A stretch of DNA of 64,000 nt, taken from Terriglobales bacterium. GTDB lineage: Bacteria; Acidobacteriota; Terriglobia; Terriglobales; Acidobacteriaceae. The notes below the pieces were generated by a model. That model saw nothing but the letters and a program-made list of their open reading frames with translations. It had not been told where the DNA came from and did not search any database. A program made the position numbers and the translations under genes. The number at the start of each line of letters is the position of its first letter. Within the stretch, counting starts at the first letter, position 1. Positions 1 through 9,551 of this stretch are shown here, piece after piece. Location of the stretch: assembly GCA_035487355.1 (NCBI GenBank), contig DATHMF010000031.1:1-64000 (forward strand), read 5' to 3'.

Positions 1-959
1 GGCTTGTGCGAGATATCGAGATAGGCGCCGCCGTGCTCGCTTCCCCGCCCTTCGCGCACCTCTGTATAAATGGATCTTGCCACTACGTCGCGGGTGGAAA
101 GCTCCATGCGCTGCGGATCGTATTTTTCCATGAAGCGCTCACCCAGCTTGTTGCGCAGGATGCCGCCCTCGCCGCGCACGGCTTCGGTCACCAGAATGCC
201 TTGCACGCCCGGAGGCCATACCATGCCGGTGGGATGAAACTGGACGAACTCCATATCCATCAGTTCGGCTCCGGCATCGTAGGCCAGAGCCATGCCGTCG
301 CCGGTGTACTCCCATGAATTGGATGTGACCCGCCACGCCTTGCCGATGCCACCCGTGGCTATCACGATGGATTTGGCCTTGAATACGATGAAGCGTCCTT
401 GCTCGCGCCAGTAAGCGAATGCGCCGGCGACGCGGTTGCCATCTTTGAGCAAGCGCGTGACTGTGCACTCCATGTAGACATCAAAGCCGAGCGAGACGCC
501 ACGGTCCTGCAAGGTGCGGATCATCTCGAGGCCAGTGCGATCGCCAACATGGCAAAGGCGCTTAAAAGTATGCCCACCGAAGGCCCGCTGCAGGATGCGG
601 CCGTCTTCGGTGCGATCGAAAAGCGCTCCCCACTGCTCTAGCTCGCGCACGCGGTCCGGAGCTTCCTGGGCGTGCAGTTGCGCCATGCGCCAGTTGTTCA
701 GCAGTTTGCCGCCGCTCATGGTGTCGCGGAAATGGGTGCGCCAGTTATCAGCCGGGTCTACGTTGGCCATGGCCGCGGCCACGCCGCCCTCAGCCATCAC
801 GGTGTGTGCTTTGCCGAGAAGCGATTTGCAGATCACGCCCACGCTCGCGCCCTGGGCCAGGGCTTCAATAGCGGCGCGCAATCCTGCGCCCCCAGCCCCG
901 ATGATCAGGACATCATGCTCGCGCAGTTCATATTTTCCGTTGAATCGTTGTTCGTTCAC
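1..959 (-). CDS. sdhA: Succinate dehydrogenase/fumarate reductase flavoprotein subunit (3' part beyond window edge)
   Basis: Catalytic FAD subunit of membrane-bound succinate dehydrogenase, which oxidises succinate to fumarate. Translation from a GTG at 959 gives a dinucleotide fold (IIGAGGAGLRAAIEA, about residues 20-34), the histidine motif HTVMAEGG where FAD is covalently bound in this family, and the active-site motif QFHPTG. The reading frame is open to base 1, so about 319 residues are visible and the C-terminal half is missing. The GTG overlaps the stop of the upstream anchor gene (GTGA), so the two are translationally coupled. The iron-sulfur subunit is expected further left. HTVMAEGG and the single anchor gene resemble the mycobacterial Sdh1 type rather than the E. 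coli type (inference). Confidence 0.93.
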   Translation of the reverse strand, partial: MNEQRFNGKYELREHDVLIIGAGGAGLRAAIEALAQGASVGVICKSLLGKAHTVMAEGGVAAAMANVDPADNWRTHFRDTMSGGKLLNNWRMAQLHAQEAPDRVRELEQWGALFDRTEDGRILQRAFGGHTFKRLCHVGDRTGLEMIRTLQDRGVSLGFDVYMECTVTRLLKDGNRVAGAFAYWREQGRFIVFKAKSIVIATGGIGKAWRVTSNSWEYTGDGMALAYDAGAELMDMEFVQFHPTGMVWPPGVQGILVTEAVRGEGGILRNKLGERFMEKYDPQRMELSTRDVVARSIYTEVREGRGSEHGGAYLDISHK

Positions 960-1702
960 AGTATTTTCAGGTCCCGAATGGCGCCGGTCGCAACCAGCCG
1001 AATGTAGAAGTCCGTCAGCCCGACAGAGATGAGGCTCGCCCAGGCAAACAGCATGTGCCGCTCGTTGAGGAAGCTGCTTAGCGTCCAGGCAGAGTGGCGT
1101 GCTCCCCCGCCGGCAACGCAGGAGAAGCAATCAAGCTTGCCGCCGATCAGATGGCGCAATGAGTGGCAGGACAAGGTGTACGAGGAGAGCAGAACAACGT
1201 TGACCAGCATGATGACTGAACCCAAGCCGACGTAGAAGCTGCCCTCAAACCAAAACGCCCGAATGGCGTCATACCAGAGGAAGCAAAGAAAGATGAAGGC
1301 AAGATAGAGAGCGTAACGGTGAAGGTTTTGCAGGATAAAGGGGAAGCGAGTCTCTCCGCTGTAGCTGCGGCGCCCTTCGCCTACTGCGCAGGCCGGCGGA
1401 TCCCAAAGGAAGGCCCGGTACAGAGCCTTACGATAGTAGTAACAGGTTGCGCGGAAGCTCAGCGGGCCTCCTAGAATCAGAAATGCGGGAGAGAGGGGCC
1501 ACCAGTGATGGTGGGGATCAATCAGGGGAGAGTAAAAGGGCGAGAGATAAGGGCCCCACTCATAAAAACCGCTCTCCCAGGCCCGCAACGTCGCATAGAC
1601 GCTGAAGCCTCCCATCAAGACGATTACGGGCACGAGCTCCAACCACCATGCATCGCGCCGCTGTGTGCTGCCCAGACGAACCAGCGCCGGAGAATCCGCC
1701 AA
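956..1702 (-). CDS. sdhC: Succinate dehydrogenase membrane anchor (cytochrome b-type) subunit
   Basis: A 248-residue integral membrane protein directly upstream of and overlapping sdhA by 4 bp. About five hydrophobic segments are visible (near residues 22-40, 70-90, 125-150, 155-175, 220-240). Histidines in HRYALY and CHSLRHL are good candidate haem or quinone-site ligands. It should anchor the flavoprotein and iron-sulfur subunits and pass electrons to quinone. The start is TTG at 1702, chosen because a strong GGAGGTG ribosome site lies just upstream; no ATG fits. The family assignment relies mostly on the sdhA neighbour plus the His/TM pattern, and the protein is longer than the usual separate SdhC or SdhD chains. 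Confidence 0.85.
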   Translation of the reverse strand: MADSPALVRLGSTQRRDAWWLELVPVIVLMGGFSVYATLRAWESGFYEWGPYLSPFYSPLIDPHHHWWPLSPAFLILGGPLSFRATCYYYRKALYRAFLWDPPACAVGEGRRSYSGETRFPFILQNLHRYALYLAFIFLCFLWYDAIRAFWFEGSFYVGLGSVIMLVNVVLLSSYTLSCHSLRHLIGGKLDCFSCVAGGGARHSAWTLSSFLNERHMLFAWASLISVGLTDFYIRLVATGAIRDLKIL

Positions 1703-1834
1703 TCCTTCACCTCCGCAAAGCCCTATAGAGTAGTCAGAAAATAGGTTTTTGGCTAGTGCCTCGGGCGTTTTCTTTCAGGGTTCTTGTTTGACGCTCTCGG
1801 TGCGCGCCGGGAGTCCCGATGAATTTGCTCGCGT

Positions 1835-3025
1835 CTATTGCTTTTCCCTGGAGCTTGGAGCTGAGAATTTGGAGCTGTCTCCGAGGGTTGTTGGATCGGC
1901 ATCTGGAGCATGCGGTGTCAGTTTCCGGATGATAAATTCCTGAATCAGATTAGCGACGGCAGTTGAGCCGGTCCTGATCAGCGCGTTTTCGAAGGTCAAT
2001 GCTACTCCGCGATCTGTCTTTGGATAGTAGAGATTTGAGATACCGCCCGAGGCGAGGTTCCCGAGAATCCCCGAGTAATTAGGTTGCCACTGTTGGTTGT
2101 CGCCCTTGCAGATCACGGAACGCGAGATGGCATACCAGATTCGTGATCGCGTACTGCCAGTTCCCCTGTAGAAATAACGCGGATCCTGTTTCAGGAGCGA
2201 TGGCAGTATGGCAGCCCCGATGAACGTGGCTGTAACACTGTCAGCATAGGATGCGCCGAAGCGCTTTCCATAACCTTGTGCGCCTTGCCCATATCCCCGG
2301 AGACGGCCATCGGCCTGCTCAACTCCGGCAACCGCCCCAGTCAGGGCGAAGTTGACTGGATCAATGGTCGTCTTCCAGGCCAGCTCGAATTTTTGCTTGG
2401 GGTTGAGAGGAACTGCATCGGGGATATAGCTGACATAGAAGTTGGGAACGAAGCCGAGCACGCGCTGCTTTTCCTGGACCTTGATCTGCTCTTCTGCTAT
2501 TTCGGCGGGCGAGCCTCCAACCTGTACTTCAACGTGGACGGCGGGAACCAACGGGTTCCGCGGAGCAATGTAGACCTCCCCGGAATGCAAGATTCCAGAG
2601 GATGTTTGCGTCACGAAGCCCGTCGCCGCGATTCGAATCTGAAAGTCGCCGGGAACGACGTTGGCAAAGGAGTATTGCCCATCGCTGCCCGACAGCACTT
2701 CCTGGTTCAGGGATTGATCGTTTGGCGATTGACCCGGGCGTAAAAGTGTCACCCGGGCTCCGACGACAACGGCCCCAGTTCCGTCAACCACGGTTCCGCT
2801 GATGCGTCCCGCTAATTGCTGATCAGGCGCCTGCTCGCCGGCGGGCACATTTGTTCCCGGTGCTTGTACGGCAGGGGACTGCTGCGACTGGGACTGCGGC
2901 TGAGTCTGCGGCTGAGTCTGAGCCAAAACCGGAAGGCAAGACAGGATAGTCAGGCTGAGCCAAATTAAGCTTCCAAAACCACGAACTGAACCCGGGGCAT
3001 TTCGCTTGCAACGATCCTTTTTCAC
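1835..3025 (-). CDS. Secreted carboxypeptidase-regulatory-like domain protein
   Basis: 396 residues from a GTG start. Residues 1-36 look like a signal peptide (hydrophobic LSLTILSCLPVLA then Q). A Gln/Pro/Ser-rich linker follows, then a carboxypeptidase-regulatory (transthyretin-like) domain at about residues 74-160, recognisable by GTVVDGTGAVVVGARV and DGQYSFANVVPGDF. The remaining ~230 residues match nothing I recognise; they contain several Tyr/Gly-rich stretches and no TonB-dependent barrel. Such domains are common on exported acidobacterial proteins and may bind carbohydrate or peptide (inference). The last dozen codons (1840-1880) lie inside a heptanucleotide repeat tract, so the extreme C-terminus is probably recently acquired. 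Confidence 0.7.
   Translation of the reverse strand: MKKDRCKRNAPGSVRGFGSLIWLSLTILSCLPVLAQTQPQTQPQSQSQQSPAVQAPGTNVPAGEQAPDQQLAGRISGTVVDGTGAVVVGARVTLLRPGQSPNDQSLNQEVLSGSDGQYSFANVVPGDFQIRIAATGFVTQTSSGILHSGEVYIAPRNPLVPAVHVEVQVGGSPAEIAEEQIKVQEKQRVLGFVPNFYVSYIPDAVPLNPKQKFELAWKTTIDPVNFALTGAVAGVEQADGRLRGYGQGAQGYGKRFGASYADSVTATFIGAAILPSLLKQDPRYFYRGTGSTRSRIWYAISRSVICKGDNQQWQPNYSGILGNLASGGISNLYYPKTDRGVALTFENALIRTGSTAVANLIQEFIIRKLTPHAPDADPTTLGDSSKFSAPSSREKQ
1848..1875. repeat. Heptanucleotide repeat array (TTGGAGC type)
   Basis: Four 7-bp units, CTGGAGC, TTGGAGC, TGAGAAT, TTGGAGC, in register. They lie inside the 3' end of the minus-strand secreted-protein gene. Confidence 0.6.
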
Positions 3026-3410
3026 AGAACCCTCACACTTGTCGTTATTTTATAGTAAAAGCGAACCGCAGAGGCCGCCGGGGAACGCAGAGGGAAATAA
3101 AAGCAGAAAACTCGCCGTAGATTACGCGCATCACGTTTTTTCACTCTGTCATCCTAAGCCGCGTATTTTGCGCGAAGGACCCCGAGGATGTCTGATTTGC
3201 CCATTGCCGCCGAAAGGCATTCTCTGAAGAAATTCTGCGTCCAGGCATGCTGGCGGACTTTCCGCTGCTAAGACGCCCCCCTTCGCAAACAAAAAGCGTG
3301 AAAGGGCAGCTATCGGCCACAGACGGCTCGAAAAAAAGCTTGCAAGAAAAAGCACTCCACTCGTTCCTCAGCTTAGAAGCAAGAGTTCCACCTGAAACCG
3401 GAGGACACCT
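3026..3410. other. Intergenic region with dispersed-repeat fragments
   Basis: 385 bp between divergent genes. It holds an ACCGCAGAG..AACGCAGAG-type degenerate repeat near 3065-3095 and a TCATCCTAAG..GAAGGACCC-type dispersed sequence near 3148-3188. GGAGG at about 3400 serves the downstream ATG at 3411. I see no credible gene or strong promoter. Confidence 0.5.
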
Positions 3411-6400
3411 ATGTTGCGGTTCAGAGTTTTGCTTGCGGTTGTGGCGATCGTATTTTTCTGCCGGACAATTCCGGCGCAAACCATTGAGGTCAATGAGAAG
3501 GCAACACGCATCGAGCTGCACGACGCCGGAAGTCAGCTCATATTTCCTGTCCGGAACCTCTCTTCTGAAACCGTCCAAGCCCACTTAGGCATTGAGATCC
3601 TTGGTTCCGACGGAAAAGTCAGGGGGAAGACAGAGGAACAAGAAGCGATTTCTCCCGGGGCCAATCGAATCACAGTTCCATTTTCCTTCTGGACCGATAC
3701 TGCCGACATGCAGACCCGGGATGCCCCCTGGGAGCGCCTGCGGTATACCTTCGAGTTTCAGGATGCAAAGCTTGCTCCCGTCTCCGGCGTTGTAGCCATC
3801 GCGCAAATCACACCGCAGCTGTTTGAGCTGAAAACCTGGAGGCCGCAATATGTCCTTGGTGATTCGGTCTATCGGGTTCGCGTTCACACGCAGCATCCGG
3901 TGACGCAGCAGCCTGTCGCCGGCGTCCAGGTGGAGGGGAAATTAGATTTTCACGACGATAAAGAGACCGTTCTTCACAGCAAGGCCGTCACCGACAAAAG
4001 CGGTAATGCAGTTCTGACATTCAGTATCCCCGATAATCAGCCTGCAAACGGGCCTGAACTCAGTGTCATCGCCACACGAGGCGGCTTTCAGCGTGAAATC
4101 TCTCCTGATGTTGATCTGCTCTATCTGGGCAACGCTCTTATCACCACCGACAAGCCAATTTATCAGCCCGGCCAGGTTTTGCACATGCGTGCACTCTTGG
4201 TGGCCGACTCCAAGCGAGTCAAGGCGAATGCCAATGTGATCGTGACGATCACCAATCCCGATCCAGACGACACGGTAATTTTCCGGGAGACGCTGCAAAG
4301 TTCCCGCTTTGGGATTGTGCATGCGGACTGGCAAATTCCCGAGAACCAGCAGCGGGGAGACTACAGGATCCAGGTAGTTCCGGCAGATGGTGACGACGCT
4401 CACCACTGGCGCGCAGAGGTTTTTGTAACTATCAGCCGCTATGAGTTGCCTAATTTCGTGGTGAACGTAAAGCCTGACAAGTCGTACTATTTGCCGGGCC
4501 AGAATGCCGAAGTCGAGGTGCGAGGCGACTATTTATTTGGAAAAGCGGTCAAGCATGGACACGTACGCGTCGTGCGAGAGGATAACCACCGATGGAGCTA
4601 CACAGAACAAAAATGGGAGACCGAAGAAGGCGATGAATATAAGGGCGAATTGGATTCGAGCGGCCACTTTACGGCACACATCAATCTGAAAAAGGAAGAA
4701 GACGACCTGTCGGGCGATGATTACGCGCGCTTTAACGATCTGCATTTTGCCGCCTATGTCACGGATGCCACAACCCAGCGAACAGAGCAGCGGCGCTTCG
4801 ACTTGCGTATCACACCATACGCCATTCACGTTTACTACATTCCAAGTGGCGGCCAGCATGAAGACCTGCCGTTGAATTTCTACCTTTCAGCTCAATATGC
4901 GGATGGCAAGCCCTGTCAGTGCGAAATTGCGATTCAGCGGTATTTCCAAAAGAATACGGTCGCGGAACAGCAGGAGCAGTACTCGCCGTTGACCAAAATC
5001 ACCACCAATCGTTATGGGTTGGCCCGCGTTGTTGGTCTGAAGTTACCGCAACTGGAGGAAGATTCATCCGACTTGGGGTTGATGCTGGAAGCGCGCGATA
5101 GCCACGGCGTGTTTGGACGCCACCAGGAACGGACCAGCTCCCAGGATGAAGATGTCATCCGCATCTCGGCCGATAAAGCCCTGTATCGCGAGGGAGAACC
5201 GGTCAGCATTCAGATTGAGTCTAGCTTGAAAACAACGGCCTTGGTAGTTGAGGTCCTGAGCCATTCCAAGCTGATTGAGACAGAAGTTGTTCATTTGCGA
5301 AACGGCCGGGCCTGGCTCACCATCCCCTACTCTTCGCAATTTCAGGATGATGTGCAAATCACCGCGTACGACATGTCAAACAGCTCTTATGGTTATTGGG
5401 GGCTTCCCTTCGGCTCGCGCACAGTGCTTTATCCCAAGAAGCACGAATTGAACTTGAGTGTACGGTTGGGAAAGGCCGTGTTTCGTCCAGGAGAAGACGC
5501 CCAGGCCGATCTTCATGTGCAGGGTCCGAACGGCGAGAACGTTGAGGGCGCCCTGGCGCTGGCCATTACCGATAAAGCTGTTGATGCCCGTGCCCGGACT
5601 GAGCAAGATTTCAGCTCTGGAGGGAATTTCTGGTCTGGTTACGGCTATTGGTTTGACCGGGAAGATATCGCCGGGTTTCGCCGCAGTGACCTGGACAAGG
5701 TGGATGTAAGTGAGCCGGTGCCCGCCGATCTTGATCTGCTGGCCGAGGTCTTGCTTCGCAATGAATCATCGTGGGAGGGCCGTCCGAATACGGATACCAG
5801 CGGTGAAATGGAAAACCCCGCATCTGTTTTCCAAGCAGAGATCCATTCCAGGATTCTCTCGATAGCCACTGCCTTGAACCAACGCGTTGAGAAGGATCGC
5901 ACATATCCCAGGGACGAAGAAACTCTCAGGCGCCTTTTGGCAGATGCCGGATTAAAACGCGAGGAAATTCGTGACCCGTGGGGAACAGCCTATCGGGCGC
6001 GTTTTTACTCGGAACGTGAGTTCGACAAGATGGTTTTCGTCAGTGCCGGGCCGGATAAGACCTTCGGTACAGCCGATGATTTTGAAGTGGAACCGATCTC
6101 CTGGCCCTATTTCCGCTCCTATGGCGAGGCCATCGATCGAACGGCAGAGCAGTACCAACAGCATGCCGGCAAATGCATTGTTGATGAAGCAACCTTGAAA
6201 AGCGAACTGCGAAACCAGGGTATTGACTGGGGGAAGGTAAGAGACCGATGGGGACAGCCGTATCGTCTGGAATTTGGTATTGAGAGGCGTTTGTGCACCA
6301 TCGGTATCATAAGCGGAGGGCCAGACAAGGTCTATCGGTCCAAGGCATATTACGACTACGACGACTTTAGATTGTGGACTTCCAGAGTAGATTATCTCGG

Positions 6401-9398
6401 CGATCTCGAGGCCCAAATAAGGACCGCCATTGCGAATTATTATCGCGACACCTCCATTTTCCCGGAAAAGGAAGACGACCTGGCGAAAGCCCTTTCGGCA
6501 GCGGGACTGGATATGAACAGCAACAAAATGCGCGATCCCTGGGGCATGCCCTACTACCCGGTGTTTGAGCAGAACGCGATTTACACCGATCGCATCCTCG
6601 TCAAAGTGGCTTCCGGTTCCCGGCAGGAACAAAGCAAGCCGGTCACTACGCACCTCATGACCGTGCGCTTGCGCAGCAGCGGTTCGGACAAAGTAAAAGG
6701 AGACGCTGACGATTTTGAGCTGGTGCAGTTTTCCACCACTGTTTCCGAGCAATCGGCAAACGATGTTGTTCCGCAGCCAGTACAGGGCAAGGATAAAGTC
6801 GTATTCACGGACGAAACCGGAGCCATTGCCGGGATGGCGACAGACCCTTCCGGTGCGATCGTTGCCAATGCAGTCGTGACTGCTGTCTCCGACACAACCG
6901 GGGTCGAATTTAGAGCTACCACGGATGCGCAAGGACAATACTCGCTGACCTCACTGCCTCCAGGAACTTATGTCTTGCGATGTAATAGTCCGGGATTCAA
7001 GCTGCAACAAGTTAACGGTGTTGTTGTGCTCGCCAAAAGCGTTACGCATATAGACATGACATTGGATGTTGGAACTACGGCTGAAACTGTGGAAGTGACG
7101 GCCGCGGCGCTTCAAACGAACACAATGATCTCCGCAGCGATGGCCGATGTCAAAAAGGCCCCGCTTCCAGGCCGCAAAGCTGCTGAACTGGCTGCGATCA
7201 ATCCTGGTGTAATGGCGTCGCCAATTTCAACTCCACGATTACGCGAATACTTTCCGGAGACGCTGCTGTGGCAGCCCGAGCTTATTACCGATAAGAGTGG
7301 ACATTCGCACCTGAAGTTCAAGCTGGCCGACAACATCACCTCATGGAAGCTGTCGGTGTTGGCCTCGGATGCCAACGGCCAGATGGGCAGCGCAGAAAAA
7401 GAATTCACCGCCTTCCAGCCCTTCTTCGCCGATCACGACCCGCCGCCGGTGCTGACCCAGAACGATGAAATTTCGCTGCCCGTGGTGTTGCGCAATTACC
7501 TGAATAAACCACAACGGGTAAATGTAGAGATGAAAACCGAACCGTGGTTTACATTGCTGGGTGCGGCAAGCCAGCACGCTGATGTTCCCGCGGGCGATTC
7601 TACAAATGCAATCTTTCCCTTCCGCGCTATCACCGCCATACACGATGGCAAGCAACGTGTTACTGCTATCGGCAGTGATGCCAGCGATGCCATTGAACGC
7701 AAGGTCAGCGTGCATCCTGACGGCGAAGAGAAGGTCATTACTCAAAGCCAGATCTTCTCTAATCATGCGCAGTTCAGTGCGGCATTGCCTGATTCCGTTA
7801 TTCCCGGATCGGTACACGCAGAACTGAAGATTTATCCCAATCTCATGGCGCATGTGATGGAGGCGATCGAAGGAAGTCTGGAACGGCCATACGGGTGCGG
7901 CGAGCAGACCATCTCTTCAACCTATCCCAACCTCCTGGTGTTGCGTGCCTATAAGGCGCAAGGCATCGAAGGGCCGAATGCTGCGCTGGCCAGGCATTTT
8001 CTGCAAACCGGCTACAATCGGTTGCTTTCTTACCGCTCGGGCGACGGGTTTGCCTACTGGACCAAAGAAGAGCCGGATTTTGCTCTTACTGCTTATGCCA
8101 TCCAGTTTCTCAACGATGCCAAAGAATTTATCGCGGTGGATGAGGGCGTTATCTCTGCCGCACAACTTTGGCTGCTGCAGCAACAGGGAAAGAATGGCGC
8201 GTGGATCTCCACCTATACGTTTGCAAATGATGACTACAAAACCTGGTATGAACGTTCAACTACGTCTTATGTAACCCGCATACTGGCGCAGACCCTCAGC
8301 GACGAAGAGAAAAAACAGACACCTTCGCCGACGAACTTGTTGGGACACCTGCACTCAGCGTTTGATTATCTTGACAAGCATGTGCAAGACACCGATGAGC
8401 CCTATTTCATCGCCAACTACGCTTTGGTTGCGTCTGCCCTGGGAGAACAAACCGCCGCGGCGCAGGCGCGTACGCGTCTGCAATCACTGGTGCATAAACG
8501 CGATGGAGAAGCTTATTGGGAGCTGCAACGCAATACGCCATTCTATGGATGGGGCACGGCGGGCCAGGTGGAGACAACGGCTTTGGTTCTGCGCGCACTT
8601 GCGCAGGATGAGAATCACGCGAATCCTTTATTGTTCGACGGGCTGCGTTTTCTTCTGCAGGAAAAAGACCGCTATGGTGTGTGGTACTCCGGCCAGGCAA
8701 CGGTAAATGTACTTAAAACTCTCATTGACCTGACCGATATATCCGGAGCAATAAACAAGGGAGAGAATCCGGCAGAAATAAAGGTCAATGGAAAGACAGC
8801 GAAAACCATCACCATTCCTTCTGGAAAAGAAATTGTGAGTCCTATCATCGTTGATCTCTCGGAATTCTTTTCTCCGGGAGAGGACCAGGTAGAACTCACA
8901 GGCACGTCCGATGCGGCGCGCTCTTCGGCGCAACTGGTTTCTACCTACTATGTTCCCTGGTCCGCATCAACCGCCGGCAAAGGCATGGATGAAAAGCACG
9001 GTGATTCCGACATCCTGCACCTGTCGGTGCACTACGACAAAACCGAAGCCAGGATCGGCGAAGAGATTCATTGCCAGGTAGACGTGGAACGCATCGGCTT
9101 CCGTGGCTATGGCATGATGCTGGCGGAAATAGGCTTGCCTCCGGCAGCAGATGTAGATCGCGAGTCCCTCGATAAAGCCATCGAGAACGCCGGATGGAGC
9201 CTCAACCACTACGATGTTCTTCCTGACCGTCTCGTCGCCTATGTGTGGCCGCATTATGGCGGAGGCGCAACCCACTTCGAGTTCGCATTCCGCCCGCGCA
9301 TGGGAGAGGTAGCGCAGACCGCGCCTTCACTTCTGTATGATTACTACAATCCGGAGGCGCGTGCTGTGGTAGAGCCAACAAAGTTTGTTATCCACTGA
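3411..9398 (+). CDS. Alpha-2-macroglobulin family protein with pseudopilin-like and carboxypeptidase-regulatory modules in the bait region
   Basis: 1995 residues; ATG preceded by GGAGG. A signal peptide (residues 1-22, ending IPAQ) predicts export. Macroglobulin domains are marked by ITTDKPIYQPGQ (~244), PDKSYYLPGQ (~355) and ADKALYREGEP (~587). The MG6-like strand LAITDKAVDARA (~717-728) is followed about 550 residues later by LREYFPETLLWQP (1277-1289), the two sequences that flank the protease bait in animal A2M. Between them lie three modules of about 90-110 residues with DPWG..Y and S.GPD...GT.DDF signatures as in GspG-type major pseudopilins (about 804-898, 904-993, 994-1107) and a carboxypeptidase-regulatory domain (about 1137-1222). 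The thioester motif CGEQ is intact (C1496-Q1499), followed by the alpha-toroid and receptor-binding-like domain. Likely a periplasmic or surface protease trap. No pbpC neighbour is seen. Confidence 0.9.
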   Translation: MLRFRVLLAVVAIVFFCRTIPAQTIEVNEKATRIELHDAGSQLIFPVRNLSSETVQAHLGIEILGSDGKVRGKTEEQEAISPGANRITVPFSFWTDTADMQTRDAPWERLRYTFEFQDAKLAPVSGVVAIAQITPQLFELKTWRPQYVLGDSVYRVRVHTQHPVTQQPVAGVQVEGKLDFHDDKETVLHSKAVTDKSGNAVLTFSIPDNQPANGPELSVIATRGGFQREISPDVDLLYLGNALITTDKPIYQPGQVLHMRALLVADSKRVKANANVIVTITNPDPDDTVIFRETLQSSRFGIVHADWQIPENQQRGDYRIQVVPADGDDAHHWRAEVFVTISRYELPNFVVNVKPDKSYYLPGQNAEVEVRGDYLFGKAVKHGHVRVVREDNHRWSYTEQKWETEEGDEYKGELDSSGHFTAHINLKKEEDDLSGDDYARFNDLHFAAYVTDATTQRTEQRRFDLRITPYAIHVYYIPSGGQHEDLPLNFYLSAQYADGKPCQCEIAIQRYFQKNTVAEQQEQYSPLTKITTNRYGLARVVGLKLPQLEEDSSDLGLMLEARDSHGVFGRHQERTSSQDEDVIRISADKALYREGEPVSIQIESSLKTTALVVEVLSHSKLIETEVVHLRNGRAWLTIPYSSQFQDDVQITAYDMSNSSYGYWGLPFGSRTVLYPKKHELNLSVRLGKAVFRPGEDAQADLHVQGPNGENVEGALALAITDKAVDARARTEQDFSSGGNFWSGYGYWFDREDIAGFRRSDLDKVDVSEPVPADLDLLAEVLLRNESSWEGRPNTDTSGEMENPASVFQAEIHSRILSIATALNQRVEKDRTYPRDEETLRRLLADAGLKREEIRDPWGTAYRARFYSEREFDKMVFVSAGPDKTFGTADDFEVEPISWPYFRSYGEAIDRTAEQYQQHAGKCIVDEATLKSELRNQGIDWGKVRDRWGQPYRLEFGIERRLCTIGIISGGPDKVYRSKAYYDYDDFRLWTSRVDYLGDLEAQIRTAIANYYRDTSIFPEKEDDLAKALSAAGLDMNSNKMRDPWGMPYYPVFEQNAIYTDRILVKVASGSRQEQSKPVTTHLMTVRLRSSGSDKVKGDADDFELVQFSTTVSEQSANDVVPQPVQGKDKVVFTDETGAIAGMATDPSGAIVANAVVTAVSDTTGVEFRATTDAQGQYSLTSLPPGTYVLRCNSPGFKLQQVNGVVVLAKSVTHIDMTLDVGTTAETVEVTAAALQTNTMISAAMADVKKAPLPGRKAAELAAINPGVMASPISTPRLREYFPETLLWQPELITDKSGHSHLKFKLADNITSWKLSVLASDANGQMGSAEKEFTAFQPFFADHDPPPVLTQNDEISLPVVLRNYLNKPQRVNVEMKTEPWFTLLGAASQHADVPAGDSTNAIFPFRAITAIHDGKQRVTAIGSDASDAIERKVSVHPDGEEKVITQSQIFSNHAQFSAALPDSVIPGSVHAELKIYPNLMAHVMEAIEGSLERPYGCGEQTISSTYPNLLVLRAYKAQGIEGPNAALARHFLQTGYNRLLSYRSGDGFAYWTKEEPDFALTAYAIQFLNDAKEFIAVDEGVISAAQLWLLQQQGKNGAWISTYTFANDDYKTWYERSTTSYVTRILAQTLSDEEKKQTPSPTNLLGHLHSAFDYLDKHVQDTDEPYFIANYALVASALGEQTAAAQARTRLQSLVHKRDGEAYWELQRNTPFYGWGTAGQVETTALVLRALAQDENHANPLLFDGLRFLLQEKDRYGVWYSGQATVNVLKTLIDLTDISGAINKGENPAEIKVNGKTAKTITIPSGKEIVSPIIVDLSEFFSPGEDQVELTGTSDAARSSAQLVSTYYVPWSASTAGKGMDEKHGDSDILHLSVHYDKTEARIGEEIHCQVDVERIGFRGYGMMLAEIGLPPAADVDRESLDKAIENAGWSLNHYDVLPDRLVAYVWPHYGGGATHFEFAFRPRMGEVAQTAPSLLYDYYNPEARAVVEPTKFVIH

Positions 9399-9452
9399 GG
9401 AAAATAATCACGCGTTAATATCAATCCGCCTGCCGCGTCATATATGTTTTAG

Positions 9453-9465
9453 GGGACGCCCCTCG
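9453..9465. other. Small inverted repeat downstream of the A2M gene
   Basis: AGGGGACGCCCCT, a 5-bp stem in the 153-bp spacer before the permease pair. There is no T-run after it, so it is only a weak terminator candidate. Confidence 0.25.
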
Positions 9466-9551
9466 TTCCGCACAAAACTCGATATACTTCTAGAGATACC
9501 GCAGACCTTTAGAGCAGGAAATTCGTATCCCAGCACGGGCAGGAGTCCTCG

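Noticed and set aside
5589..5948. Frame in the A2M gene that might mark a gene boundary (two genes instead of one)
   Set aside because: The A2M reading frame is continuous through the insert with no stop, and motifs on both sides are in the same frame.
5952..6938. 328-residue minus-strand frame under the A2M insert
   Set aside because: Antisense to the modules with clear GspG-like sequence; no domain or start signal.
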